From Cognatundibacterium crateris (lineage in GTDB: Bacteria > Pseudomonadota > Gammaproteobacteria > Burkholderiales > Burkholderiaceae_D): DNA of 64,000 bases. The notes beneath the pieces are model-generated. The model was given only the letters and a program-made list of their open reading frames with translations. It was not told where the DNA came from and did no database searches. Each line of letters begins with the position of its first letter. The stretch's first letter is position 1. The translations under genes were made by a program, and so were the position numbers. The stretch covers positions 248,001 through 312,000 of the forward strand of contig NZ_JAABOS010000002.1 in the NCBI RefSeq assembly GCF_010078235.1, given 5' to 3'. This document shows positions 44,041 to 53,922 of the stretch, piece after piece.

Positions 44041-45510
44041 TCACAGGCTCGCCGCTAACCTGGCTCTGACTTCTGCCAGCGTGACTTCGTTGAGCAGTTT
44101 GCCGTTTTCAAAGACTGGCACAAAGGCACAATGATTGACCTCGTCCCAGCTGGCCTGATCTTTGAGATAAAAATCACCGTCTTTGTCCTGGAAAACGGCG
44201 ACCAGACCTTTTGCGGAATTTTTGGTACCGTCACCGGTTTTCGGTGCTTTGAAAATCTCGCGGTCTTCATCTGCAATTCTGGCGAAGGTCGCTTTGACGG
44301 CAAAGCCATCGGTATCACGGGTCACATGCTGGTAGGTATAACTGCCTATCCCGAACACCACATTGGTCGAGGCAAAGCCCTTGTCCTTGAGGCCCTGGCA
44401 AATCGCCGTGGCGCGCTCAATCGTAATCGAGTCGCCATAGATCAGGCCCACATGCGGATCGAGCAGCTTATATCCCTGCGCTGTTTCGGTTCCACCAAAT
44501 ACTTCCCACAGACATTCGATTGCACCTTTGAATTCGGGTGTACCAGCGGGGGCATCGGGGTCACCGCAGATCATTTTGACCGGGCAACCGGTATCTGGTC
44601 TGAAAACGACTTTGCCTTCACGTGCCAGAATCTGGGCTTTGAGCTTGACGGTGAAGTCGGTCATCACTTGCCAGAAATCCCAGGAGTCGGACACGATGCT
44701 GACGATGCCGGCCGGATAGATATCCTGAATCAGACGACGGAAAGTTTCCAGTTCATTGTCCATACCACCGGCACACATCACGGAGTGCTCGGTGGCGGCA
44801 ACACTGCCACCCACCAGTTCCAGATCGCTGTTGGCACCGTAATAGTCTTCCAAAAAGTCGATAGCCGGTATGGTGTCGGTGCCGCTGAAGCTCAGTAAGT
44901 GTGCGGCACCGCTCATGGTCGCGGCTTCTGCACCATACATGCCACGGAAACTGAAATCATGTCCCTGCCAGGTCACGAAATCGAGATTGCCATCAGTTTC
45001 CTTCGCGTAGGCAGTCAGAATTTTTCTGTATTCATGCGCAGTGGTCGCACTGGTGCACATGCCCCAGACATTGGTCGACAAGATGGTTTCCAGGTAATTA
45101 GTGAGCCAGAAAAAGCGTTGGTCGGTGTTATAAATCACCAGGCATGGCACCTTGACCGGATACACAGTACCCTCAGGCAAAGCCAGGATTTTGATGGGCA
45201 GATACCCTAAATCATGCAGTTCTTCTATGTGCTTCGTTCCTACATTATTCGGGCCCAGATAATTATTGATTCGTCTTGAAAACTGGCGAACCACCGCTTC
45301 TTTGGGCTGCGCAAAAAAGTTTTCTTGCCAGGTCTTGATCAGGAAGTTTTTGACAAAATACTGCAAACCGAAGAACACCATTTCCTTGGTGTATTCCCTG
45401 CGTGTCGCACGGGCAGTCAGATTGCTGAAGATAATCTGTGTATTGTCAGGGTATTGACGGCGGTGATCGACTTTATAGCCATCTATAGCGGTAACCGGAT
45501 TCAAATTCAT
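44041..45510 (-). CDS. nadV: nicotinamide phosphoribosyltransferase (NadV type)
   Basis: The 489-aa NAMPT/NadV-family enzyme joins nicotinamide and PRPP to nicotinamide mononucleotide, a direct NAD-salvage route. Landmarks: DGYKVDHRRQYPDNT at the start, the ETxLSTNVWG-like stretch, HDFSFRGMYGAEAA, GGSVAATEHSVM, FRPDTGCPVKMICGDPDAPAG and YGDSITIERATAI. ATG 45510 has AAGGAG inside the end of prs. It is the second gene of the prs-nadV operon and is probably controlled by the divergent NrtR-type gene. Confidence 0.95.
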   Translation of the reverse strand: MNLNPVTAIDGYKVDHRRQYPDNTQIIFSNLTARATRREYTKEMVFFGLQYFVKNFLIKTWQENFFAQPKEAVVRQFSRRINNYLGPNNVGTKHIEELHDLGYLPIKILALPEGTVYPVKVPCLVIYNTDQRFFWLTNYLETILSTNVWGMCTSATTAHEYRKILTAYAKETDGNLDFVTWQGHDFSFRGMYGAEAATMSGAAHLLSFSGTDTIPAIDFLEDYYGANSDLELVGGSVAATEHSVMCAGGMDNELETFRRLIQDIYPAGIVSIVSDSWDFWQVMTDFTVKLKAQILAREGKVVFRPDTGCPVKMICGDPDAPAGTPEFKGAIECLWEVFGGTETAQGYKLLDPHVGLIYGDSITIERATAICQGLKDKGFASTNVVFGIGSYTYQHVTRDTDGFAVKATFARIADEDREIFKAPKTGDGTKNSAKGLVAVFQDKDGDFYLKDQASWDEVNHCAFVPVFENGKLLNEVTLAEVRARLAASL

Positions 45511-45512
45511 TG

Positions 45513-46367
45513 TTATTCTCCTTGTACGGGCATGAATGCCCAAATATCTTTGACGATTAAAAAGTCAGAACTGCTCTGTGTCTGCATACTGTTGGTGGTG
45601 TAGACAGCATCGATGCCACTTTCCTGCAATTGACTGATTTGTGCACTGCCCTCGTAATGCGAGACTGCCAGCACAACTTTGGCACAGTGTTTGGCTTTGA
45701 GCTTTTTCGCCAGCTCGATGAAGGTACGGCCACCGGCACAGATATCGTCTACGATCAATGCGGTCTTCCCAGACAGATCGTCGCAAAACACTTCGGTTCC
45801 GACGATTGCGCCATTTTTAACATCACGAATTTTGTCAGCCCTGACCACAGGCAGTCCACCTAAGTAAGCGGACAATTCGAAGATCTTTTTATTCGAACCC
45901 GCATCCGGTGAAACCAGTGTGATATCAGTATTCAAGTCATCGACAACCGCCTTGATCAAACGGTGATTCTTGGTGATGTGTACCTGATTAAGCAAGGCAC
46001 TGATCACGTCACTATGCGGGTCAAATATATGCACACTGCTGTAATGCTGGTGATTGACCAGGTCGGCATACACCTTGGCGGACAAGGGTTCACCCGGATT
46101 ACAAACACGGTCTTGGCGTGCGCCAGGAAAATACGGCATGAACAAATGGATGTCATTCAATCCCTGACGTCGTAAGGCATCGGTGAACAACAGCAATTGC
46201 ATCATCGATTGATCGCCGCTGTATTTGAATAATATCTGTACCGGCTTGTGCTCCAGCTGTGGCAGCTGGAAGTGGTGCTCACCGCTACGGAATTCAAACT
46301 GCTTATAGAGCACCCCTACCTGATCAAGGTTGGGCAAAAAATAGCGATATGAATTTGAACTGAGCAT
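45513..46367 (-). CDS. prs: ribose-phosphate pyrophosphokinase of the NAD-salvage type
   Basis: A 284-aa PRPP synthase homologue, shorter than the housekeeping Prs (about 315). KYSGDQSMMQLLLFTDALRRQGLNDIHLFMPYFPGARQDRV is the ATP/ribose-phosphate region and LIVDDICAGGRTF is the PRPP-binding loop. Its stop lies two bases from nadV, so it supplies PRPP to NadV. The same pair is known in some phages and proteobacteria. Whether it is fully active is not shown. Confidence 0.92.
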   Translation of the reverse strand: MLSSNSYRYFLPNLDQVGVLYKQFEFRSGEHHFQLPQLEHKPVQILFKYSGDQSMMQLLLFTDALRRQGLNDIHLFMPYFPGARQDRVCNPGEPLSAKVYADLVNHQHYSSVHIFDPHSDVISALLNQVHITKNHRLIKAVVDDLNTDITLVSPDAGSNKKIFELSAYLGGLPVVRADKIRDVKNGAIVGTEVFCDDLSGKTALIVDDICAGGRTFIELAKKLKAKHCAKVVLAVSHYEGSAQISQLQESGIDAVYTTNSMQTQSSSDFLIVKDIWAFMPVQGE

Positions 46368-46478
46368 CGGAAATCCTTATTGACAGAAAGCGGAAACAGC
46401 ATCCTCGTTATACAACTGTAATTCAAGAAGATTTACTTTTTGCCATAAACAGCAAACAGTGAAGCCATTATAGGCAAC

Positions 46479-46499
46479 TTAGTTTAATATTGCAACTAA
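46479..46499. promoter_or_regulatory. candidate NrtR operator
   Basis: TTAGTT (46479-46484) and AACTAA (46494-46499) are perfect 6-bp inverted arms separated by 9 AT-rich bases. GCAACT also repeats directly at 46474-46479 and 46492-46497. It lies in the shared promoter region between prs-nadV and the regulator gene. The match to a published NrtR motif was not checked. Confidence 0.45.
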
Positions 46500-46611
46500 C
46501 TGTTTTATTCTAAACACAGTGCGGGTGACTTACTATTTTTCCCGGGAAATGCGAAGTGATTTGTGTCAGAGGTAATTGTCGGATAACAATACAGGTTATA
46601 CATGCAGAGTC

Positions 46612-47304
46612 ATGACAACGGAGAAAACGGAGAATTCGGTGAGTGAAGTGATTTGTACGGTAGATGTCGTCTTATTGACCCTGGATGAGACAGGCTTGAA
46701 AGTCGCATTATTGCAGCGGGATAAGCCACCATTTCAAGATAGCGCCACCCTGCCCGGTGGATATATTCACGCCGAAGAAGATGCAGATACGCATGCGGCG
46801 GCATTCAGGGTGCTCAAGCAAAAAACTGGCATAGACGCCCCTTATCTTGAACAATTGGCGACGTTTTCCGGGCCGAAACGTGATCCGCGTGGCTGGTCGG
46901 TGTCGATCGCCTATTATGCGCTGGTACCGTTTGACGTGATTGAACCGGCCTGCTCATCCGGCCTGAATCTGGTGAGTGTTGACGCCACCATGTCACTGCC
47001 TTTCGACCATGACACCATTCTGGCAGCCGCAGTCGCACGCTTGCGCAGTAAAAGCCAGTATTCCTCTTTGCCCTGCTATTTGCTGGGACAGAGCTTCACC
47101 CTGCCACAGCTACAACGGGTGTACGAAGCGCTGCTTGGTGAAGCGATTAACAAGGTGAGCTTCCGCAGAAAGATGACTGAAATGGATATGCTGGAAGCCA
47201 TCGATGGACAATTTACCGCGTCCGGTGCGCACCGGCCAGCGCAACTGTACCGGCTCAAATCCAGCTATCTGCAGGCACTGCAAATGCTGAAGCGCGGCTT
47301 GTGA
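46612..47304 (+). CDS. nrtR: NrtR-type Nudix transcriptional regulator
   Basis: A 230-aa protein with an N-terminal Nudix fold (about 10-140) whose Nudix box is degraded: GGYIHAEEDADTHAAAFRVLKQKTG keeps the glycine and first glutamate, but the catalytic REx2EE part is lost. A C-terminal winged helix follows (FTLPQLQRVYEALLGEAINKVSFRRKM). This is the NrtR plan, in which ADP-ribose or similar releases the repressor from NAD-metabolism genes. Divergence from prs-nadV supports it. Start choice is uncertain: ATG 46612 lacks a good ribosome-binding site, and a TTG at 46576 is an alternative. Confidence 0.88.
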   Translation: MTTEKTENSVSEVICTVDVVLLTLDETGLKVALLQRDKPPFQDSATLPGGYIHAEEDADTHAAAFRVLKQKTGIDAPYLEQLATFSGPKRDPRGWSVSIAYYALVPFDVIEPACSSGLNLVSVDATMSLPFDHDTILAAAVARLRSKSQYSSLPCYLLGQSFTLPQLQRVYEALLGEAINKVSFRRKMTEMDMLEAIDGQFTASGAHRPAQLYRLKSSYLQALQMLKRGL

Positions 47305-47317
47305 TAGTCACTTTCAA

Positions 47318-47359
47318 GCGCAGTAAAGCAGGGATAAGCAGCACTCCCCTGCTTTGCGC
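47318..47359. terminator. hairpin between the convergent nrtR and M48 genes
   Basis: GCGC-AGT-AAAGCAGGG pairs with CCCTGCTTT-GCGC (a 3-nt bulge on one side) around a 13-nt loop. It falls between two convergent stops and probably terminates both, although T tracts are short. Confidence 0.5.
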
Positions 47360-47369
47360 AATTACTGCT

Positions 47370-49352
47370 TCAACGCGCCAGCGCGTCGCGCATGCTTTGC
47401 AGATCGGGGATAGGCACATCGATGGCGGCGCATACGCCGCGCAATAATTCCTGCTTGCGCTGATCATCCAGTCCCTGCTGTGCCTGAATGGCAGCCAGCA
47501 TGGCGCGGATTAGCAAGGGTTTGGCGAGCGGTGCCAGCTGATTAAGCTGCGCCAGCGCCCGCCTGACTTCCTGATAATCGAGCTGACCCGGCTGAGCGAA
47601 TTCGCGCAAATCGGTGGTTTGCAAACGCAATGCCGGTAACACCGCACTGGCAGCAGCAAAACCCTGCGTGCGCTGGCTTCCACTGCCGCTGAGCAGCAGC
47701 GAAATCAGCAATGCGGTTTCGCCTTTAAGCATCGTCAGATCGGCGTAACGCACTTTCACCGCACGCGCAGCATTCGGACTTAAGCGACGTTCCAGCACAG
47801 TTTGTAGCACGAACTCATTTTCACTGAGCTTGCCATCGGCGCCGGTCAATTGTGCGACCAGTTGTAGCAAACTGGCTTTTTGCTGTTCAGAGCAGGATTT
47901 GAGTGCAGGCATGGCCAGATCTATCCAATGCAGACGTGCACTGTTACCGCTATTGGCAAGCGCGATCTGCAAAGCCTTGACCTGCACAGCGAGTTCAGGT
48001 GCCGCTTGCTGTATGTATTGCCATTGCAGCTGATACGCCTGTAATTGCGTCACATCCAGCAGCAAAGCACACATCAGCGCACGTGCAGATTGCGGTTCAC
48101 GGCAGGCGGATTGCAGCAAACTCATATCGTCTGTGCCTGACACTGCAGTTTGTGGATAGGCGGCACCCGATGCGGCTGTAGCGCTGCCGTGATGTCCCCA
48201 TTGCACATTCTGGTTGCCACCTGATGGGAAGGCTGAGGCTGAGGCTGAGACTGGAGCTGAAGCTGCGGCGGCGAAACCGGATGCGGCCGCCGGTGTATCA
48301 CCAAACTCGTTGTCGTTCAGTTCTTCGGCCTGTACAAAACGTACCTGACGGCCGTACACGCGTTGCAGCCGCTCTTCCAGCGGTGGATGGGTGGCAAACA
48401 GGCCTGACAGAAAATTAGGTCTGGCTGCACCCAGGAATAAATGCGATAACTGTTCAGCGCGCTGACTCTCGATACGTGAGCCACAGCCAGTTTCTTCTGT
48501 CAGGCCACCTATCTTTTGCAGAGCACCACCTATGCCCTGAGGATTACGCGTGAACTGGACTGCGCTGGCATCGGCCAGAAATTCACGCTGGCGTGAAACG
48601 GCGGACTGGATCAGGCGACCAAAGAAAATGCCCAGATAACCAAGTACAAATAACACCACGCCAGCAGCCAGCATCACCAGACCAATAGGCGGCCCTTTGT
48701 CATCACGACTGCGCGAGCCACCGAAACGTGCACCCCATTCGATCAGCCCACGGCCAAACAAGGCCAGCATCTGGATGCCGAATAAAACTCCGATTAACTG
48801 GATATTCATGCGCATATCGCCATTCAGGATATGACTGAATTCATGCGCCACCACGCCTTGCAATTCATCCCGCGTCAGTCTGTGCAAAGTGCCGCGCGTG
48901 ACCGCCACCACTGCCTCGTTCTGGTGATAACCGGCAGCGAAGGCATTAATCGCATCTTCTTCATCGAGCAGATACACGTTCGGACAAGCGATACCGGCTG
49001 CGAGCGACATTTCCTCAACCACGTTAAGCAAACGACGCTCGTGAATATCACGTGAATCAGGCGCAACCAGCCGACCACCAGCCATCTGTGCCACCGCATC
49101 ACCACCATCGCGCAGACGGAACATTTCAAACGCGGTACCGGCACCTATGCACAACAATACCGCGGCCGAGGTCATCAGATAAAAACCGGCTGGCAAGCGG
49201 CCGCCGCCCGGGGTTCCGGCGCTATACCATTGCCACAGCAAGGCCAGGCTCAGATTAATGGTGATCACGATGGCAATCACCGCGAGAATAAAAAGAAAAA
49301 TCAGCTTCTTACTCTCACGGTGAGCGTGATCCTGCTGTTCGAAGAAATTCAT
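47370..49352 (-). CDS. M48-family membrane metalloprotease with C-terminal helical extension
   Basis: A 660-aa protein with N-terminal transmembrane helices (about 16-38 and 52-72) and the M48 zinc site HEFSH in VVAHEFSHILNGDMRMN (about 168-184). A second membrane pair lies near 190-250, and the third ligand is in the REFLADASAVQFTRNP region. This half resembles HtpX and would digest misfolded membrane proteins. The extra 300 residues include two TerB-like helical segments (LVAQLTGADGKLSENEF near 490; a similar acidic helix near 630). It lies 28 bases after lemA; M48/lemA pairing is common. Confidence 0.88.
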   Translation of the reverse strand: MNFFEQQDHAHRESKKLIFLFILAVIAIVITINLSLALLWQWYSAGTPGGGRLPAGFYLMTSAAVLLCIGAGTAFEMFRLRDGGDAVAQMAGGRLVAPDSRDIHERRLLNVVEEMSLAAGIACPNVYLLDEEDAINAFAAGYHQNEAVVAVTRGTLHRLTRDELQGVVAHEFSHILNGDMRMNIQLIGVLFGIQMLALFGRGLIEWGARFGGSRSRDDKGPPIGLVMLAAGVVLFVLGYLGIFFGRLIQSAVSRQREFLADASAVQFTRNPQGIGGALQKIGGLTEETGCGSRIESQRAEQLSHLFLGAARPNFLSGLFATHPPLEERLQRVYGRQVRFVQAEELNDNEFGDTPAAASGFAAAASAPVSASASAFPSGGNQNVQWGHHGSATAASGAAYPQTAVSGTDDMSLLQSACREPQSARALMCALLLDVTQLQAYQLQWQYIQQAAPELAVQVKALQIALANSGNSARLHWIDLAMPALKSCSEQQKASLLQLVAQLTGADGKLSENEFVLQTVLERRLSPNAARAVKVRYADLTMLKGETALLISLLLSGSGSQRTQGFAAASAVLPALRLQTTDLREFAQPGQLDYQEVRRALAQLNQLAPLAKPLLIRAMLAAIQAQQGLDDQRKQELLRGVCAAIDVPIPDLQSMRDALAR

Positions 49353-49380
49353 AGGCTATCGCGCCAGTGTCAGGATGGGA

Positions 49381-49971
49381 TCAGAACGACACTTTGACTG
49401 CTTTACGCTCTTCCGGTGCCTCAGTCGCCTGTAACAGTTCAGCGGTATGAAAGCCAAACATACCGGCAATCACAGAACCCGGGAATTGTTCGGCACTGGT
49501 GTTGTACTGCATGACGCTGTCGTTATAGGCCTGACGGGTGAACGCGATTTTGTTTTCGGTACTGGTCAGCTCTTCGGTCAGCTGTATCATGTTCTGATTT
49601 GCCTTCAGGTCAGGATAGGACTCCGACAGCGCGAACATCTTACCCAGCGAAGCCGTGAGTGTGCCTTCTGCTGCGGCCAGTTGCTGCACTGAGGCGCCAT
49701 CGGCCGGGTCCAGCACCGCTTTGCTGCTGGCACTGACTGCCTGATTACGCGCGTGGATCACCGCTTCCAGCGTTTCGCGCTCATGCTTCATATAGCCTTT
49801 TGCGACTTCAACCAGATTCGGGATCAGGTCATAGCGACGCTTGAGTTGCACGTCGATCTGGGCAAAGCTGTTTTTAAAACGGTTACGCAAACCGACCAGG
49901 CGGTTGTACACACCGATGACCCAAAATGCCAGTACAGCCAGGATAACGAGAATCACGATCAATGTAGTCAT
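49381..49971 (-). CDS. lemA: LemA family protein
   Basis: A 196-aa protein with one N-terminal transmembrane helix (LIVILVILAVLAFWVIGVYN) and the LemA core (NRFKNSFAQIDVQLKRRYDLIPNLVEVAKGYMKHE). LemA proteins are helical, membrane-anchored and of unsettled function, often next to M48 proteases. Two adjacent ATGs exist (49974 and 49971); the second is six bases from GGAG. It is probably in one transcript with the M48 gene. Confidence 0.92.
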   Translation of the reverse strand: MTTLIVILVILAVLAFWVIGVYNRLVGLRNRFKNSFAQIDVQLKRRYDLIPNLVEVAKGYMKHERETLEAVIHARNQAVSASSKAVLDPADGASVQQLAAAEGTLTASLGKMFALSESYPDLKANQNMIQLTEELTSTENKIAFTRQAYNDSVMQYNTSAEQFPGSVIAGMFGFHTAELLQATEAPEERKAVKVSF

Positions 49972-50027
49972 CATACGCTCCATGCAAAAAGTAAAAACCG
50001 ATGCGCTGGCATCGGTTCAGAAATCTA

Positions 50028-51288
<1,261 letters not shown>

Positions 51289-51367
51289 TCAGGCATGACA
51301 CCGGTTGTTACGGGCTTGGACAACATGCAGTCCAAAGCAGTTCCATCTGGCGACCATCCCGGGATTA

Positions 51368-51751
51368 TTAAAGGACGACGTTCTGTAACCACGTGATTTT
51401 ACCCGCTTCTATGGCAATTACGTCAAAACGGCAGGCAGGTTGTGAACGAAGCCCCATCAGGTACACCTGGGCAGCATGTTGCCACTTCCTTTGCTTGGCC
51501 GGAGTAATGCTGGCCAAAGCCCCGCCAAAGCTGGCTGAGGCACGGCTGCGTACCTCCACAAAGACCAGTGTCTCACGGTCTTGCATGATCAGGTCGATTT
51601 CTCCGCCCTGACATAGAAAATTCTTTTGCACCAGCCGCAGCCCGGCCTGCTCCAGATGGGCTAAGGCCAGCGCCTCACCGGCATCACCACGCCGGCGCTG
51701 CGGCGTTCTGCGGTCCGGTGCAGCAGTTTGCGGTCGGGTTTCTCGCTTCAT
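51368..51751 (-). CDS. yraN: UPF0102 (YraN-like) nuclease-fold protein
   Basis: A 127-aa cytosolic protein of the UPF0102 family. GDAGEALALAHLEQAGL, GGEIDLIMQDRETLVFVEVRSR (the D-ExK nuclease-like motif) and the KQRKWQHAAQVYL stretch are intact. Biochemical role is unresolved. The ATG at 51751 is chosen; no strong ribosome-binding site precedes it. It heads yraN-diaA-dolP, with E. coli's lpoA gene missing from this slot. Confidence 0.9.
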   Translation of the reverse strand: MKRETRPQTAAPDRRTPQRRRGDAGEALALAHLEQAGLRLVQKNFLCQGGEIDLIMQDRETLVFVEVRSRASASFGGALASITPAKQRKWQHAAQVYLMGLRSQPACRFDVIAIEAGKITWLQNVVL

Positions 51752-51799
51752 GTCGTACAATGCCTGATTGAGCGTTTGATTTCACAGAAATGGACAGTT

Positions 51800-52720
51800 A
51801 TGAGCCTCACTGAATCCACCCCATTCACACACCCTACCTTAATCGAAGCAGTCACCCGACAGCAATATCCTGCCGGTACTTTTTACGTGGTTGCGACACC
51901 GATAGGGAATATTGCCGATATTTCGCTGCGCGCGCTGCATCTGCTGTCGCTGGCTGACGCGATTGCCTGTGAGGATACGCGCAATACCGCGCAATTACTG
52001 AGCCGTTACGGCATACAAAAACCGCTGATCGCGGCGCATCAGCATAATGAGCGTGAAGTCGCAGGCAAAATCCTGCAACGCCTGCAAGCTGGAGAACGCA
52101 TCGCACTGGTGTCGGATGCAGGCACGCCCGGTGTTTCAGACCCGGGTGCCAAAATCGTCAATGAACTTAAAGCAGCTGGTATTCCGGTCACGCCACTGCC
52201 CGGCGCCTCGGCCGCGATATCGGCCTTATCCGCCAGCGGTCTGCTGGATGAGCATTTTTACTTCGCCGGTTTTTTACCCAGTAAAGCGGGACAGCGCACC
52301 AGCATCCTGCAACAGCTGGAGAGCATGCAGGCCAGCCTGATTTTTTACGAAGCGCCGCACCGCATCGAAGAATCAGTACAAGCCATGTTGGAAGCGTTCG
52401 GCGGCGAGCGCCGCATCGTATTTGCGCGTGAATTGAGCAAGCTGTTTGAAGAAATCCATCGTTGCCCTTTAGCGCAGGCGCCTGGCTGGCTGGCGGCTGA
52501 CCCGCATAGGCTCAAGGGCGAATATGTGCTGATTATCGAAGGCAAGGCACAGGCGGAACAGGCCGATCAGCTGGAAGCACGGCGCGTGCTGCAAATTCTG
52601 CTGCAGGAATGTCCGCTCAAACAAGCTGCCAGCCTGGCGGCGCAACTGACTGGTCAGAAAAAAAATGCCTTGTACCAGCTCGCGCTGAGCATGAAATCAG
52701 AGGCTGGCGAAGAAGAGTAA
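51800..52720 (+). CDS. rsmI: 16S rRNA (cytidine-1402-2'-O)-methyltransferase
   Basis: The 306-aa tetrapyrrole-methylase-fold enzyme methylates the 2'-OH of C1402 in 16S rRNA. TFYVVATPIGNIADISLRAL, EDTRNTAQLLSRYGI, ALVSDAGTPGVSDPGAKIV and PLPGASAAISALSASGL are characteristic. ATG 51800 is chosen over the in-frame start at 51728, which overlaps yraN. It is divergent from yraN as in E. coli. Confidence 0.96.
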   Translation: MSLTESTPFTHPTLIEAVTRQQYPAGTFYVVATPIGNIADISLRALHLLSLADAIACEDTRNTAQLLSRYGIQKPLIAAHQHNEREVAGKILQRLQAGERIALVSDAGTPGVSDPGAKIVNELKAAGIPVTPLPGASAAISALSASGLLDEHFYFAGFLPSKAGQRTSILQQLESMQASLIFYEAPHRIEESVQAMLEAFGGERRIVFARELSKLFEEIHRCPLAQAPGWLAADPHRLKGEYVLIIEGKAQAEQADQLEARRVLQILLQECPLKQAASLAAQLTGQKKNALYQLALSMKSEAGEEE

Positions 52721-52763
52721 TTCCTGATCGTGACCATAAGCGCCACGCCACTTGGCGGCCTGA

Positions 52764-53912
52764 TCAGCGCTGTATCACAATAGGCCGCCCTACCCCGAGA
52801 TCGCCGACTTGCGCTAACACTTGCTGGGCCTCGGCACGGCTATTGAACGGCCCGCTGAGCAGGCGGTAGAGACTACCCTGCTGCACAATATCAAAGCCCG
52901 GCAAGCGATTGTCTGCCTTGCCTTTCAGATGTCCCATGATGTTTTCTGCATTCGCCCGTATCGCATAGGCGCCGAATTGCAGATAAAAGCCGCTGGTAGC
53001 TGGCGTAGCAGCAACCGTACTGAGTTTTTCTACTGGCCTGCCATCCTGTGCTGTATTTAAGGCTTCCATATTCACGCTGGCCGGTGCTGGTACCGGTGAG
53101 GTACTGACCACGGCTGCCGCTTCCGGCACACGCACAGGAACTGTGTTATTCGCCAGCACGGATGCGGGCTGACTGACTGGAACGGCTTGATTTTTGCGGT
53201 TTTCTGCCATGCGTTCTATGTCGGCTGGCAGCAGGCGTTCGACTTCGATCTGACTACTGCCCTTACCCAGAATTTGCAGCTTCAGTGCAGCAGTATAAGA
53301 GAGATCGATGATGCGGCTGGCATGAAACGGACCACGGTCATTAATGCGTACAATAATTTGCTTGCCATTGCCCAGATTGGTCACGCGCGCGTAAGACGGG
53401 ATAGGCAGCGTAGGATGGGCGGCAGTGATTTTGTACATGTCATACGGCTCGCCCGATGAGGTACGCTGACCATGGAATTTTTTGCCATACCAGCTGCCTA
53501 CGCCGCGCTGGATAAAGGGCGTGGTGCTATCGGCAATCGGGGTATAGGTTTTGCCAAACACCACATAGGGTTTATTGGCGCTGCGCGAAAAACTCTCGAC
53601 CATCGGAATCGGATCGACCGTGAATTCCAGGCCTTCCGGTGGATTATCGCCCGGACCATCATCCTTGTAATAACCACCCTTACCCGAATTCGCTTTTGGC
53701 AGTACCGGTGTGCCGGAAGGCTTAGCCGTGACCGGACGTGTTTCCTGCACCGGTGCCGGGGCGTGTGGCGTGCTGCCGCAAGCAGTCAGCAAAGCCGCAC
53801 TCAGCACCATCAGAGCCGGGGCAATATGCTGCTGCATAAGCGCGTAGGGCAAAGTCTGGCAAGGCACAGTCACTGGACCGGCGCTGGTTTGCAAGGGTGA
53901 TCGCTGTATCAT
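52764..53912 (-). CDS. rlpA: RlpA-like septal-ring lytic transglycosylase with SPOR domain
   Basis: A 382-aa lipoprotein with lipobox LLTACGS (near residue 45), a double-psi beta-barrel (about 135-230; GVGSWYGKKFHGQRTSSGEPYDM and ITAAHPTLPIPSYARVTNL) and a C-terminal SPOR domain (about 305-382; FYLQFGAYA) that binds denuded glycan at the septum. The first ATG (53912) has GGGG five bases upstream and only ten bases separate it from the rodA stop. The later ATG at 53837 would give a more typical signal peptide. Co-transcribed with the mrd/mre genes. Confidence 0.92.
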   Translation of the reverse strand: MIQRSPLQTSAGPVTVPCQTLPYALMQQHIAPALMVLSAALLTACGSTPHAPAPVQETRPVTAKPSGTPVLPKANSGKGGYYKDDGPGDNPPEGLEFTVDPIPMVESFSRSANKPYVVFGKTYTPIADSTTPFIQRGVGSWYGKKFHGQRTSSGEPYDMYKITAAHPTLPIPSYARVTNLGNGKQIIVRINDRGPFHASRIIDLSYTAALKLQILGKGSSQIEVERLLPADIERMAENRKNQAVPVSQPASVLANNTVPVRVPEAAAVVSTSPVPAPASVNMEALNTAQDGRPVEKLSTVAATPATSGFYLQFGAYAIRANAENIMGHLKGKADNRLPGFDIVQQGSLYRLLSGPFNSRAEAQQVLAQVGDLGVGRPIVIQR

Positions 53913-53922
53913 GTATGCCCCA

